Shown here: positions 24,350 through 34,547 of the stretch, piece by piece
Numbering within the stretch: the first letter of the stretch is position 1
How the letters are laid out: every line of letters begins with the position of its first letter
From: Janthinobacterium sp.
GTDB taxonomy: Bacteria > Pseudomonadota > Gammaproteobacteria > Burkholderiales > Chitinibacteraceae
Assembly: GCA_025360045.1 (NCBI GenBank)
Contig: JANYCY010000070.1
Span: forward strand, 117,820-181,819
DNA length: 64,000 nucleotides
Direction: 5' to 3'
Translations under genes and position numbers: made by a program
The notes under the pieces: generated by a model
What the model was told of the DNA's origin: nothing
The model's input: the letters and a program-made list of their open reading frames with translations, nothing else
Databases searched by the model: none

Positions 24350-27300
24350 TCAACTAGGTAACCATGCTGCACGCCATTTATCTAAGTTAACCCCATCGAG
24401 CATCCAGTCTTTTAATACGGCCGCCTTTAATGCATCACCACGCCGTGCCGCTTCATCAAGATCAAATAAATGCTCACGAATGGCATCTACCCAGTCTTTA
24501 TGCTTATTTTTAACCCGAGTCACAGGTAGTCCACAGCGATAAGGCGCAATATCCGTACAAATCACTGGAAAACCACAAATACCGTATTCCAGCAGGCGCA
24601 AATTACTTTTACATTGATTAAAGATATTTTGCTCTAAAGGCGCCAAAGCCAAATCCAAATCCAAACTAGCCAGCTTGGCCGGATAAAGCCCAATTGGCAC
24701 GCCCGAATGAAACTCATGCACGAAGGGGCGTAGTTTATCTGGGCACATGCCAAAAAATACCCATTCCACCTCATTAGCCAACGCTTTAACCACGCTTTCA
24801 ATCAACTCCAGATCGCCAGTATGACTCGCTCCGCCAGCCCAACCCACACGTGGTTTTTTACCTTGGCGTCTTGCTGACTGCAGATCACCCCAAATAGGCA
24901 CTGGCAAATAATTATTCACCACATGCATTACCGGATGCATGCCTTGATAAGCATTGGCCAGCTCATCAGTTGACACGGTAAAACGATCAACAAAGGTGAG
25001 CGCCTTACGCAAAGACTTCACAATATCTTTGGGCATATGAGCACGATGGGCGCTTTTAATCGGCACATTAGGCAAATAATCATCCAGCTCATAGACCTTA
25101 AATGCAGGCGTGCATGCTTTAGATAATCTCAAAAACCCATGCTGTTGCTCGGTAAGCTGCCGCTGAAACACCATCACATCAGGTGCTAATTTAGCCAGCT
25201 CAAAAACAGGGAACAACTCAAACGCAATTGCGCCCGAAATCTTTTGCGCCTCCTGCATCGCGGCAAAAGGTTGCAAAATACGATACTGCCCGCAGCCAGT
25301 TTGATCCGCGGGATGGCAAAGCACCGTTGGCAACGGCTTCCAGCTTAATGGTCGCCAAGATAATAAAGAGCGATGCTCTAATTCAAAACCATTACCACTG
25401 AGGGTTAAGTTTTTATTATATGCAGGGTCATGACCAATCTCTGGCAACCACTTGCGATACATCGCAACCTGCTCACCCTCAAAACGCAATTGCTTGGCGG
25501 CTGCTTTATCAGGATTAATTTGCGACTGACTGACACTTCCCTCATGCATCACCACCGAATAAGGCGTCCAGACGGTGGAATACCCCAGCGCTCTTACCTT
25601 TAAACATAAATCCACATCGTTATAAGAAACTTTGAAATTGACCTCATCCATCCCACCTACCTGCTCATACACCGATTTACGAATCATCATGCAGGCGGCG
25701 GTTACTACTGAATATTGCTGATCTAATTGCAAACGATGCATATAGCCAGATTCTTCCAAAGAAGCGCCTATGCTTGGATGATCTGCCGGCCCGCGCAAGC
25801 CCAGCACAACCCCGGCATGCTGAACCAGACCATTTGGATACAATAATTTAGCCCCAACAATACCGACTTCTGGGCGCATGGCATGATGCAATAGTTCATC
25901 CAGCCAGGAATTCTGAATCATGGCCGTATCATTATTAAGCAAAACCAAATACTCACCATTGGCCTGCCCCACTGCCGCATTATTAATCGCAGAGAAATTA
26001 AAAGCATGCGGATATGAAAACACCCGCAAACGATCGCTCAGTAATAACTCAAGCTGTTCAAGATAGGGTAATACCAGCGGATCATCGCTATTATTATCAA
26101 TAATAATAATTTCATAATTCGGATAACTGGTTTTTTCTAAAATCGACTCAATACAGCGCTGTAACATAGGCAGCTGATTTTTTGTGGGAATAATAATGCT
26201 CACCAATGGACGCGCTGGCAGCGCGTATTTAACCCGCAGCGCCCCTTCTACTCGGCCATTAGCTAAAACTTCCGCCGTAATTTTTTGACGCTGCAAGTGC
26301 AACTCAATTAATGCAGAGAAATTTTTATAACGGCGTGGATTAGACAACTGTCTGGATTCATTAATCTGTAAATGCGTTAATACCTCAGGTACATGGCCAA
26401 TTGCACCCGCGCCATCCTGCTCAAAGCAGTGCAGAAAAATAGCCAGCTGCTCCGCGCCCCAGCCTTCCATATCACGGTAAACATCAGTAAAGCCTGTGCC
26501 TGTTTTTAGCAATAAAAGGCCATCGGCATAGGGAATGCTGCGTAATAAATTAATATCAAAATCAGGCTTAAATCGAGGGCAAGCAGGCCGCCCGTCCGCA
26601 TTCATTACATCATCATCAAAATAAACCACTTTCCAATCAGGGCGATCAACAATCTGATGCATCGCCAGCAATAAGCCACTCATGGTTAGCTGGTCACCCG
26701 CCTCCAACACCCCCAGCCAAGCACACTCCTGCTCTGCCAAGCCAGCCAAAATAGCAGAATAAAAGCCATCCTGAACTTGCAACCATTCAATGCCCGATGC
26801 GGGCATTGGATTAGCAGAAATGGAACACACGAGTAATTCCACATTGGCATAAAACTGACGAGAAACACTATTGATGGTTTCAATCAAGCCACTTTTATTG
26901 CCAAAGCGATCCACAATACAAATTTTAACCTTAGGCAAAGCCAGCGCTTCAGTATGTAAATCAAACAGCTTGGCTTCGGAAATACTTAATTCTTGTTTAC
27001 TTAACCAATGCAAATATTCTTCACTACTATTCGGAAAACGCGGATTAGGCACATTGCCCTGATAACCCGCATCAACGGTAAGCAAACCTTGATGATAAGC
27101 AATCAGTGGAAAGAGTCGTTCAATTGCATGCGCTAAAGTACCATTGGTTTGCCCTGATTCGGGCTCAAAATCATCCGCCGTAATATTCAGTGCATTAAAT
27201 GAATCAAACACCCGCCCACGACACCAGAACATCGAGCCGCCAGGGAACTCATAAGCCATTTCATCCAAATTAAAACCAAGCCGCGCCGCTAATTCACGCA

Positions 27301-28876
27301 GCAAATTGATATTTCCACCCGGCGTATAATGCGCATGCACTAACACCCCCGCCCCAGTCACAATACCAACCTCTGGGCGAGTATTAAATAAGTCAAAAAT
27401 AGCCTGTATGCCTTCCTTAGAAGGCAATAATGAAATTAATAATTCTTCACGCCATTTTTGCACCAGCTCAGGGTCTAAATGAGGTGACTTTTTAGTATGT
27501 AATTTACAAACAAAATTATAGTTGGCTAAATTTTCATGCTGCAATAGCTCAAACAAGGGGCCAATATCGCGGCCTTTGTTTTCTGTAATATATAATTTTG
27601 CCTTTGGGAACTCAGCCTCCAACATCGCCATCACAGCGCTATTATTCTCTGCGATGGTCGAAACAAATAAATCAAAGTCATAGGGAATATTAAGCAGTAA
27701 AGGCTTAATTTCGTCCCATTGCTCAAGGTAGAAGAGATGAAGCACCACAGCAACGCGAGGATAAATAAGCGACAACTCATCGATAAAATGGCCTTGAGCA
27801 ATTCTTAAAATCACATAAGGATCATTCTGCTGCTTAGGTAATTTACTTAAGCTATCAAGCTGCAACTTACCACAAGGCATTACTCTAATCAGGGTATCAA
27901 TTTCAGCTAATGTATTAAAGAAAGTTGCTGAATAAAAAGGCAGTTCGGTAATTGGCTGCTTAGCGAAAAAAGTCCAATCAGGCTTTTGTGGTGTAGATTC
28001 AGCCGTTGAAAAAAACAACTCGGCTAATTGAAGAGAATTTTCAGAGTGCAAACAATCAACCAAGACATGCGCAGATTTTTCAATCAAAATACGAGCATTT
28101 TTAGGTTGATGTTCTTGACTTGAATCTAATAATAGTTTTTCGAGATGCGCATAAAAAAACTCTCTTTTTTTCTGATCAATGTCTACCCGCTCCATGGCCG
28201 TTCTTAGATCAGTCATGTGCTCTGAATAAGGATAATTTAGCTCGCGAATAAGAAAAGGTATATGCAAAACACGCGCATTTCCAAGGTTAAGCATTTGAAA
28301 TGCGTGGCCAAACTCATTAAACTCAAATGAAATTTCATCATAAACACTTTCAAACCATTTTCTGAGCAAGCCCGTTCTTTGTACTGCATAAAAAGGAGGA
28401 TTATATTCACTCATAAAATCTATTATTCTATCTTCTTTCGCACCAACATAGTCACCGCTTATTTTTTTTGCATACTGAAAATAATGAATCTCAGACGCAT
28501 CTGCCAAATACATCATAGAATAACCATGGCACATAGAGTAATCGTGGTTATCATCTAAAAATTCAACGCAATCTAAAACCCCATCCAGCAAAGTAAAATC
28601 ATCATCCGCAACAAAAAGCACTAAGGGTGTTTCAACCAATTCAAGTCCATATTTAATTTTTTTAATAACATCGCCATACACATCGGAATGGTAATGAACA
28701 TACTCAATATCCTCCGCCACATACTTTTCCAACAAGACCTTATTCGAGACTGTAGATGAATCTAGTATCAACAATTTAAAAGGAAATTTAGAGTAGTATG
28801 AAATCGATCTTTCTAAGAATTTTTTTCTATTGTGCGTCAGCAATATCAAAGTCAATTCTTTTTTGTAATTTTTCAT
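24350..28876 (-). CDS. Multi-domain glycosyltransferase (1508 residues), probable flagellin glycosyltransferase
   Basis: A giant cytoplasmic protein with at least four glycan-transfer modules. Residues 1-230: GT-A domain with a DDD metal motif at 91-93. About 350-620: rhamnan synthesis RgpF-like domain (ENKGRDIGPLF, KLHTKKSPH). About 640-860: a degenerate GT-A-like domain (WKVVYFDDDVMNADG). About 895-1150: classic GT2 domain (PLVSIIIPTKNQ, IIDNNSDD, LLNNDTAM, NDVDLCLKVRALGY). About 1200-1508: GT1/GT4-like domain (VGWAGGASHTGDLELI, CKSNLRLLEYGICGFPVICTD). No membrane helix or signal peptide. It lies next to fliC and downstream of sugar-nucleotide genes, which suggests that it builds a glycan on flagellin; lipopolysaccharide or capsule is the alternative. 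Confidence 0.87.
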   Translation of the reverse strand: MKNYKKELTLILLTHNRKKFLERSISYYSKFPFKLLILDSSTVSNKVLLEKYVAEDIEYVHYHSDVYGDVIKKIKYGLELVETPLVLFVADDDFTLLDGVLDCVEFLDDNHDYSMCHGYSMMYLADASEIHYFQYAKKISGDYVGAKEDRIIDFMSEYNPPFYAVQRTGLLRKWFESVYDEISFEFNEFGHAFQMLNLGNARVLHIPFLIRELNYPYSEHMTDLRTAMERVDIDQKKREFFYAHLEKLLLDSSQEHQPKNARILIEKSAHVLVDCLHSENSLQLAELFFSTAESTPQKPDWTFFAKQPITELPFYSATFFNTLAEIDTLIRVMPCGKLQLDSLSKLPKQQNDPYVILRIAQGHFIDELSLIYPRVAVVLHLFYLEQWDEIKPLLLNIPYDFDLFVSTIAENNSAVMAMLEAEFPKAKLYITENKGRDIGPLFELLQHENLANYNFVCKLHTKKSPHLDPELVQKWREELLISLLPSKEGIQAIFDLFNTRPEVGIVTGAGVLVHAHYTPGGNINLLRELAARLGFNLDEMAYEFPGGSMFWCRGRVFDSFNALNITADDFEPESGQTNGTLAHAIERLFPLIAYHQGLLTVDAGYQGNVPNPRFPNSSEEYLHWLSKQELSISEAKLFDLHTEALALPKVKICIVDRFGNKSGLIETINSVSRQFYANVELLVCSISANPMPASGIEWLQVQDGFYSAILAGLAEQECAWLGVLEAGDQLTMSGLLLAMHQIVDRPDWKVVYFDDDVMNADGRPACPRFKPDFDINLLRSIPYADGLLLLKTGTGFTDVYRDMEGWGAEQLAIFLHCFEQDGAGAIGHVPEVLTHLQINESRQLSNPRRYKNFSALIELHLQRQKITAEVLANGRVEGALRVKYALPARPLVSIIIPTKNQLPMLQRCIESILEKTSYPNYEIIIIDNNSDDPLVLPYLEQLELLLSDRLRVFSYPHAFNFSAINNAAVGQANGEYLVLLNNDTAMIQNSWLDELLHHAMRPEVGIVGAKLLYPNGLVQHAGVVLGLRGPADHPSIGASLEESGYMHRLQLDQQYSVVTAACMMIRKSVYEQVGGMDEVNFKVSYNDVDLCLKVRALGYSTVWTPYSVVMHEGSVSQSQINPDKAAAKQLRFEGEQVAMYRKWLPEIGHDPAYNKNLTLSGNGFELEHRSLLSWRPLSWKPLPTVLCHPADQTGCGQYRILQPFAAMQEAQKISGAIAFELFPVFELAKLAPDVMVFQRQLTEQQHGFLRLSKACTPAFKVYELDDYLPNVPIKSAHRAHMPKDIVKSLRKALTFVDRFTVSTDELANAYQGMHPVMHVVNNYLPVPIWGDLQSARRQGKKPRVGWAGGASHTGDLELIESVVKALANEVEWVFFGMCPDKLRPFVHEFHSGVPIGLYPAKLASLDLDLALAPLEQNIFNQCKSNLRLLEYGICGFPVICTDIAPYRCGLPVTRVKNKHKDWVDAIREHLFDLDEAARRGDALKAAVLKDWMLDGVNLDKWRAAWLPS

Positions 28877-29091
28877 GGTTTTCTACTATAAATTTATTGT
28901 TCGGATGACGATTTAATATAAAAAAACTAAAAAAACAAGGGGCATCTCTCTTAAGCACAATACTCAACAAAAACAAGAACCCTGTTTGTTTTCACTAAAA
29001 ATCAATTAAAAACTCAATAATACTTATTTATATACATAAAACGACAAAACAGGCCATAAAGAATACCCCGATTACGGCACATACAGATATT

Positions 29092-29910
29092 TTAAATACG
29101 TTTCAAATAGCCATCAGGTGCAACAGTAATCAAAAGCTTATGCTCTATTTCTTGATCAATCACATAATCCAATCGCCCTCCGTCAATCGCATAAACAGGA
29201 CATTCTGCCAGCTCTGCCAAATAGGCATGCACCGCTGTTTTAGGATTATCCCCTACCCCCCATGGCCGATCAGGGAATGAATCTGCAGGCATACTCTCAA
29301 TTACCGTATCAAATACAATGCAATAACTTTCTTTAGAAACTAACGGCGCATACGCTTTTAACTCCTCCAATACATGCTGATGAGTATGGTTTGAATCAAG
29401 GCACACCAGTACTTTTGAATATGTCGATGCTATTTTCTTAATTTTCTCAATAACTTGCGGATCAACTGATGATCCTTGAATCATTTCTATTTTATGTGCC
29501 AGTGGATGAGCTTCAATTGCCAGGCGATTATGCTCACGAATATCAATATCCACGCCCAACACTTTTCTATTACCCGCATGAGGGTCAAGCCATTTCCCTT
29601 CCGCCACTGCATCACAATAATCAAGCATTGCCAGCATTGAAGCACTCATAACCAATGAGCCGCCATGCGCAATGCCCGTTTCAATAATTAAATCAGGCTT
29701 TAACTCCCAAATCAGTTCCTGTACAGCCTGCATATCTTGTGGCAATTGAATAATCGGCCGCCCCAACGATTTAAAATTATATGTATATTTATATGCTGCG
29801 GTTTCGATCAAAAAGTTCAAGCCTTTTGCTCGAATTTCCAAGTCGGCACCTTGTTTCTGAATATCAATTATTCGTTCTTGCTCAAACTGTGTATTCAATT
29901 GGCTTGTCAT
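29092..29910 (-). CDS. CmcI-like / cephalosporin hydroxylase family methyltransferase
   Basis: A 272-residue Rossmann-fold SAM-dependent enzyme of the CmcI family (annotated as cephalosporin hydroxylase or rhamnosyl O-methyltransferase). Start at ATG 29910 with AAGGAC upstream. SAM site: LIIETGIAHGGSLVMSASML near residues 80-99; VLGVDIDIREHN follows, and a LVCLDSNHTHQHVLEEL segment supplies the metal/catalytic acidic and His residues. Family members methylate sugar hydroxyls in glycans. Placed between the NeuD-like gene and the giant glycosyltransferase gene, it probably decorates the same glycan. Confidence 0.83.
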   Translation of the reverse strand: MTSQLNTQFEQERIIDIQKQGADLEIRAKGLNFLIETAAYKYTYNFKSLGRPIIQLPQDMQAVQELIWELKPDLIIETGIAHGGSLVMSASMLAMLDYCDAVAEGKWLDPHAGNRKVLGVDIDIREHNRLAIEAHPLAHKIEMIQGSSVDPQVIEKIKKIASTYSKVLVCLDSNHTHQHVLEELKAYAPLVSKESYCIVFDTVIESMPADSFPDRPWGVGDNPKTAVHAYLAELAECPVYAIDGGRLDYVIDQEIEHKLLITVAPDGYLKRI

Positions 29911-29938
29911 TGTGAAGTCCTTTTTTAGCATGCTTTTT

Positions 29939-30589
29939 TTAATATACAGAGATATCCCGCATTTCAAGTATTTTAGCCGGATTACCCACCATGACGGCAC
30001 CCGCAGGCACATCCTTCGTGACTACAGCCCCCGCACCAATAATTGCCCAATCACCAATTCTTATTCTTGGCAAAACAGAAACTCCTGAGCCAATAAAGAC
30101 AGCTCGCCCAATTTGCAGGCAACCAGACAGAGTAACACCAGGCGCAAGAAAACCCGACTCTCCTATGACCGTTTCATGCCCAACAATAGATCCACTGGAT
30201 ATACTTACGTTATCAGCCAATACTACATTCGCCTGAAGTAACACAGCAGCCTGTAAATAGAGACCTTTGCCTAATTCGACCATTTCAGTATTAATGTCAG
30301 CGTGAATAAAGTTAGCCATTTCAAATCCTGCCTTACGCATTATCATGGTCGTTTGATAACGGGTCAGGCAATCACGTGTAATTAAATTTACAAATTGATA
30401 CTCAGCAGGGTCAAATTGGTTTAATACTTCAAAGCCACCAAAAACCGGCAACCCATAAAATTGATGACCTTTTTTCTCAGGGGCATTGTCGATATAGCCA
30501 ACGAAGTCAAGCTCTGCCTGTTGATGTATACAGCAGATCATACGGGCGGCTTCTGGATTATTTGCCCCAAGTAATAAAACCTTTTGCAT
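29939..30589 (-). CDS. NeuD/PglD-like sugar N- or O-acetyltransferase
   Basis: A 216-residue protein: N-terminal nucleotide-binding-like domain (KVLLLGANNPEAARMI) and C-terminal left-handed beta-helix with hexapeptide repeats (IVGHETVIGESGFLAPGVTL, VFIGSGVSVLPRIRIGDWAIIGAGAVV). This is the sialic/bacillosamine NeuD/PglD layout, which acetylates UDP- or CDP-amino sugars with acetyl-CoA. ATG 30589 has AAGGAAAT upstream, 2 bp after the aminotransferase stop. It likely acetylates the amine installed by that aminotransferase. Confidence 0.87.
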   Translation of the reverse strand: MQKVLLLGANNPEAARMICCIHQQAELDFVGYIDNAPEKKGHQFYGLPVFGGFEVLNQFDPAEYQFVNLITRDCLTRYQTTMIMRKAGFEMANFIHADINTEMVELGKGLYLQAAVLLQANVVLADNVSISSGSIVGHETVIGESGFLAPGVTLSGCLQIGRAVFIGSGVSVLPRIRIGDWAIIGAGAVVTKDVPAGAVMVGNPAKILEMRDISVY

Positions 30590-30591
30590 TT

Positions 30592-31701
30592 TTATTTCCT
30601 TATAGCATCCAGCAAGCAATCCATCACGCGGTGTATTTGATCTTCATCCATATCATGGTAACTCGGCAAATTAATCGCTCGAGTAGGAATTGAGTAACTG
30701 TTCATATTTTTTAATACCGGCGTAAACGCAGGCGTACTGGATAGCGGCTCAAAAAACACCCTGGCATCGATATCCGCCAGTTTAAAAGCAGATATCAGCT
30801 GCTCACGCGTAATACCCCTGCTTGGATTGATGACGACCGTTGGCATCCAAAACCCATTTTGAGTATGGTCTGCTTCTTTATTCAGGCTGATACCAGGCAC
30901 CCCCTGCAGGGCTTGACGGTATGCCATAAAAATAGCTCGCTTGCGTGCCACAAGCTCATCAATTCGCTCTAACTGAGCGCAACCAATGGCCGCTTGGATA
31001 TTAGACATTTTATATTTATAGCCGATCATTTCCGGCCAGAATTGCCGCTGCTCGCCTTGTTTACGGCCATGATTGCTGAGCGTGAGCACCCGCTGATAAA
31101 GCACTGGATCAGAGGTAACAAACATCCCCCCTTCACCTGTCGTAATGGTTTTGGTGCCATGAAAAGAAAACACCCCAAAATGCCCCATTGATCCCGCACG
31201 CCGCCCTTGGTAAACCGAACCAATCGCTTCTGCAGCGTCTTCAATCAACACCAAATGATGCCGTTGCGCAATATCACGTAAAGCGTCCATTTCACATAGA
31301 TTGCCATACAGATGAGTGGCAACAATCGCGCGGGTTCGCGGGGTAATGGCCGCTTCCGCCGCTTGTGGATCGATACACCAGCTGTCTGGCAAGATATCTA
31401 CAAACACCGGCGTTGCACCCATATGCACTATAGGCGCAACCGTGGCTACCCAGTTGGTGTCAGCCAAAATCACTTCATCCCCAGCCCCAATTTCCAAAGC
31501 AGCCAATCCCATATGCATTGCACCGGTACAGCTTGAGGTGGCGATGGCATAGCCTGAACCTAAATACCGAGCAAACCCGGCCTCAAAACGGTGAATATAG
31601 TCGTAACAATGCTCACCCCAGCCATTTGCTGCCGCATCGCTGGCATAAGCGACTTCCAATTCAGTAATAGAGGGCTTGGTATATAAGATGCGCTGACTCA
31701 T
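30592..31701 (-). CDS. DegT/DnrJ/EryC1/StrS family sugar aminotransferase
   Basis: A 369-residue PLP-dependent aminotransferase that puts an amino group on a keto-sugar nucleotide. Start at ATG 31701 with GGAG upstream, giving MSQRILYTKPSITELEVAYA. The PLP lysine is in FSFHGTKTITTGEGGMFVT (near residue 185), preceded by LIEDAAEAIGS, the typical acidic PLP contact. Overlaps the C-methyltransferase stop by 4 bp (ATGA), and the NeuD gene follows by 2 bp. Acts on a CDP-4-keto sugar in this context (inference). Confidence 0.92.
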   Translation of the reverse strand: MSQRILYTKPSITELEVAYASDAAANGWGEHCYDYIHRFEAGFARYLGSGYAIATSSCTGAMHMGLAALEIGAGDEVILADTNWVATVAPIVHMGATPVFVDILPDSWCIDPQAAEAAITPRTRAIVATHLYGNLCEMDALRDIAQRHHLVLIEDAAEAIGSVYQGRRAGSMGHFGVFSFHGTKTITTGEGGMFVTSDPVLYQRVLTLSNHGRKQGEQRQFWPEMIGYKYKMSNIQAAIGCAQLERIDELVARKRAIFMAYRQALQGVPGISLNKEADHTQNGFWMPTVVINPSRGITREQLISAFKLADIDARVFFEPLSSTPAFTPVLKNMNSYSIPTRAINLPSYHDMDEDQIHRVMDCLLDAIRK

Positions 31702-32921
31702 AACAGCTCCATATTGGGCACAGCCACCACAAACTGCCCACCCCATTCTCTGATCGCAGCCAGCTCTTCCATCACTTCAGCTTTGATATTCCAAGGCAAG
31801 ATCAGTACATAGTCTGGGCGCGCGGCGATTAATTCTGCGGGCGTAATAATAGGAATATGGCTGCCGGGCAATAACTTACCCTGCTTAGATGGCGCGGCGT
31901 CAGCTACCATCGGCAACAGCACCGCATCGATGCCTGCATAATTAAGCAGGGTATTGCCTTTGGCTGCCGCGCCATAGGCCAATACACGTTTACCTAAACG
32001 ATATTGCTCAAGTAAAAAGGCGTTTAAATCGAGGCGTAAGCGAATCGCTTGCTGTTGAAACTGCTGATAGCACGCGGCACGATTCAGCCCTGCGACCTGC
32101 TCTTTTTCGAGCAAAGACGCTACAGCAGGTAAATCGGCTTGAGCGGCCTCTTGATGGCAGGCATACACACGTAAGCTTCCTCCATGAGTAGGTAAGCGCT
32201 CAACGTCATAAACCCGTAAACCTGCAGCAACTAAGATCTTTTGCACTGAAAGCAGCGAAAGATAGGAATAGTGCTCGTGATAAATCGTGTCGAATTGGGT
32301 ATGAGTGATTAATTCTAATAGGTGCGGAAACTCGAGGGTAATCGTGCCTGTGCTTGCTAATGCCAGAGCTAATCCACGGACAAAATCATTGATATCCGGC
32401 ACATGGGCCAGCACATTATTTGCCACAATCAGATCGGCAAATCCATAGCGAGTGCGTAATTCGATTGCGCTGGCTTTGCCAAAGAAGGTCTCTTCAATGG
32501 TCAGCCCTTTGGCCCTTGCTGCCGCGGCCGTGCCACTCGTGGGCTCAATGCCTAGGCAGGGAATGCCGCGTGCCGCCACATATTGCAATAGATAACCGTC
32601 GTTAGCCGCCACTTCCCAGGCTTGCGATTGAGCATCAAGCTTGAGCCGCTCGCTGATCATTTCGACATAGCTTTGAGCATGGGCCAACCAAGATGAAGAC
32701 ACCGAGGAGAAATAGGCGTAGTCGGCATTAAAAAACGCATCGCGCTGGGCAAAATCTTCGGTCTGCACCAGCCAGCAGCTTTCGCACACTTTCACCCTCA
32801 GCGGGTAATACAGCTCGGGGCGGCATAAATCATCCGCGCCCAGATAGGCATTAGAGGGTGGTGCAAAGCCTAAATCAATCAAATCCAGCTGTAATGGGCT
32901 TTCGCAGTGGCGACATTTCAT
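31698..32921 (-). CDS. Sugar C-methyltransferase, zinc-binding type (TylC3/EvaC/NovU-like)
   Basis: A 407-residue SAM-dependent methyltransferase. It starts at ATG 32921 with a zinc-binding domain (CRHCESPL and, near residue 48, CESCWLVQ), then a methyltransferase domain (WEVAANDGYLLQYVAARGIPCLGIEP, residues about 95-120), and a C-terminal domain (YGAAAKGNTLLNYAGI) typical of the C-methyltransferase family. Related enzymes add a methyl branch to C-3 of 4-keto-6-deoxy sugar nucleotides. Overlaps both neighbours by 4 bp. A branched 6-deoxy amino sugar product is inferred. Confidence 0.88.
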   Translation of the reverse strand: MKCRHCESPLQLDLIDLGFAPPSNAYLGADDLCRPELYYPLRVKVCESCWLVQTEDFAQRDAFFNADYAYFSSVSSSWLAHAQSYVEMISERLKLDAQSQAWEVAANDGYLLQYVAARGIPCLGIEPTSGTAAAARAKGLTIEETFFGKASAIELRTRYGFADLIVANNVLAHVPDINDFVRGLALALASTGTITLEFPHLLELITHTQFDTIYHEHYSYLSLLSVQKILVAAGLRVYDVERLPTHGGSLRVYACHQEAAQADLPAVASLLEKEQVAGLNRAACYQQFQQQAIRLRLDLNAFLLEQYRLGKRVLAYGAAAKGNTLLNYAGIDAVLLPMVADAAPSKQGKLLPGSHIPIITPAELIAARPDYVLILPWNIKAEVMEELAAIREWGGQFVVAVPNMELL

Positions 32922-33469
32922 AGCGTTATCCCAGAAAAATCTACCGACAAATAAGGGTGTTGGCGATCCCTGTCTGACACCACCGTGATGGGTAAGGGCC
33001 AAGCAATTTGCACACGTGGATCATTGTAGGCCACCGCCGCCTCAAGCTCTGGCGAATAAAAAGCAGTATGTAAATAGAGCATTTGCACCTGATCGCTCAG
33101 TGTTTGAAAGCCATGCGCGCAGCCTTCTGGAATAAGTAAAGCGCGATCATCGTCGCCCGACAGCTCCACTCCGCGCCACTGCAAAAACGTCTCCGACCCA
33201 GCGCGTAGATCGAGCACCACATCAAAAATACGCCCTGCTAGGCAACGAATCATCTTTTTCTCTGCCTGCGGCGCATGCTGAAAATGCATTCCCCTCACCG
33301 TGCCGCACTGCTGACTGGTCGAGTGATTCATCTGCCGAATCGATGCGCCGTTCAATACTTCGCTCAGTTCACGCTCACAAAACCAACGGGCAAAACCACC
33401 ACGCTCATCGCCATGCCGGTCTGATTCTAAGATCGCTGCACCGGCAATATCTAAGGGTAAAATCCGCAT
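32918..33469 (-). CDS. rfbC: RmlC-type cupin, dTDP-4-dehydrorhamnose 3,5-epimerase family
   Basis: A 183-residue protein of the RmlC epimerase family. ILESDRHGDERGGFARWFCERE, QMNHSTSQQCGTVRGMHFQ, and VVLDLRAGSETFLQWRGVEL are present, with the catalytic His in RGMHFQH and Tyr/Asp partners in the LLIPEGCAHGFQTLSDQVQMLYLHT segment. Here it follows rfbG and precedes a C-methyltransferase, so a CDP-linked 4-keto sugar is the more likely substrate than dTDP. The ATG overlaps the last base of the rfbG stop. Confidence 0.9.
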   Translation of the reverse strand: MRILPLDIAGAAILESDRHGDERGGFARWFCERELSEVLNGASIRQMNHSTSQQCGTVRGMHFQHAPQAEKKMIRCLAGRIFDVVLDLRAGSETFLQWRGVELSGDDDRALLIPEGCAHGFQTLSDQVQMLYLHTAFYSPELEAAVAYNDPRVQIAWPLPITVVSDRDRQHPYLSVDFSGITL

Positions 33470-34542
33470 TAAATAGCCCAGCCCACATTGGCCGCCGCAG
33501 CATCAGCAATATAAGCGTGCAACTGCGGTAAGCTATGCAAATAAGCACTGTCGCCACGCTGATACCAAGCCGCCGTTTCAGCCAATGCACGTGGCAGTGG
33601 CCAGACAGGACTCCACTTTAATTCTGTCGCAATCTGCGATGAATCCAGCCGCAAAGCTTGCGTTTCATGTGCAAGGGCTGCGGTTCCCTGCCATTGCAGC
33701 TCAGGCCAATATTGACCAAGCCCATCTAATACCTCGGCCACAGAGGCCACATCCCGTTCACTCGGCCCCACATTCCAAGCTTTCGCAGCACCTTCATTAC
33801 CTGCAAGTAAGTGCTGCCCAATCAATAAATAAGCAGACAAAGGTTCAAGCACATGCTGCCAAGGGCGTACCGCCTTGGGGTTGCGAATCTCTACATGGCG
33901 CCCTGCTTGTACTGCACGCACGGCATCCGGCACCAACCGATCTTGCGCCCAGTCACCGCCACCGATCACATTGCCGGCTCGTGCCGTGGCAATCAGTAGC
34001 GAGCGGGACGAATCTTGCTGCGCGAAACTGGCACGATAGGATGCAACCACCAGCTCAGCCGCCGCTTTCGAGGCGCTATAAGGGTCGTGCCCGCCCAAGG
34101 CATCGCACTCCCTATAGGGCCAAGACCATTCTTGATTTTGGTAGCATTTATCCGTGGTAATCACTACCACAGCCTTAACTGACGACACCTTACGACAAGC
34201 TTCCAGCACATTCACCGTACCCATTACATTGGTATGCCACGTCGTTACGGGGTCGCGATAGCTTTCTAGCACCAAGGGCTGGGCCGCCAAATGAAAAACA
34301 ATCTCTGGGCGCGCCCGCTCCATTTCTTGAGTTAGTTTTGCTAAATCGCCAATATCTGCCAAAGTAGATGAGATGGGTAAAGCCAGTTGAGCATAATGCG
34401 ACTGCAGCCCTTCAACAGGCGATAAAGCATAGCCATAAACCTCAGCAGCAAGCTGGCTTAGCCATAGACTAAGCCAGCTCCCCTTAAAGCCCGTATGCCC
34501 GGTCACAAATACTTTTTTATTGCGATAGCAATCAGCAAACAT
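33469..34542 (-). CDS. rfbG: CDP-glucose 4,6-dehydratase
   Basis: A 357-residue NAD-dependent short-chain dehydrogenase/reductase that makes CDP-4-keto-6-deoxyglucose. NAD motif TGHTGFKGSWLSLWL (near residues 15-29) and the catalytic YSASK (near 150) are visible; ITTDKCYQNQEW is typical of RfbG. ATG 34542 is used because it follows the rfbF stop by 5 bp with GGGA upstream. Second step of the CDP-sugar route after rfbF. Confidence 0.94.
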   Translation of the reverse strand: MFADCYRNKKVFVTGHTGFKGSWLSLWLSQLAAEVYGYALSPVEGLQSHYAQLALPISSTLADIGDLAKLTQEMERARPEIVFHLAAQPLVLESYRDPVTTWHTNVMGTVNVLEACRKVSSVKAVVVITTDKCYQNQEWSWPYRECDALGGHDPYSASKAAAELVVASYRASFAQQDSSRSLLIATARAGNVIGGGDWAQDRLVPDAVRAVQAGRHVEIRNPKAVRPWQHVLEPLSAYLLIGQHLLAGNEGAAKAWNVGPSERDVASVAEVLDGLGQYWPELQWQGTAALAHETQALRLDSSQIATELKWSPVWPLPRALAETAAWYQRGDSAYLHSLPQLHAYIADAAAANVGWAI

Positions 34543-34547
34543 TGGCG

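Noticed and set aside
24350..28876. Frameshift or fused separate genes in the giant transferase
   Set aside because: The frame is continuous over 1508 codons and modules are joined by normal linkers; no stop or frameshift was seen.
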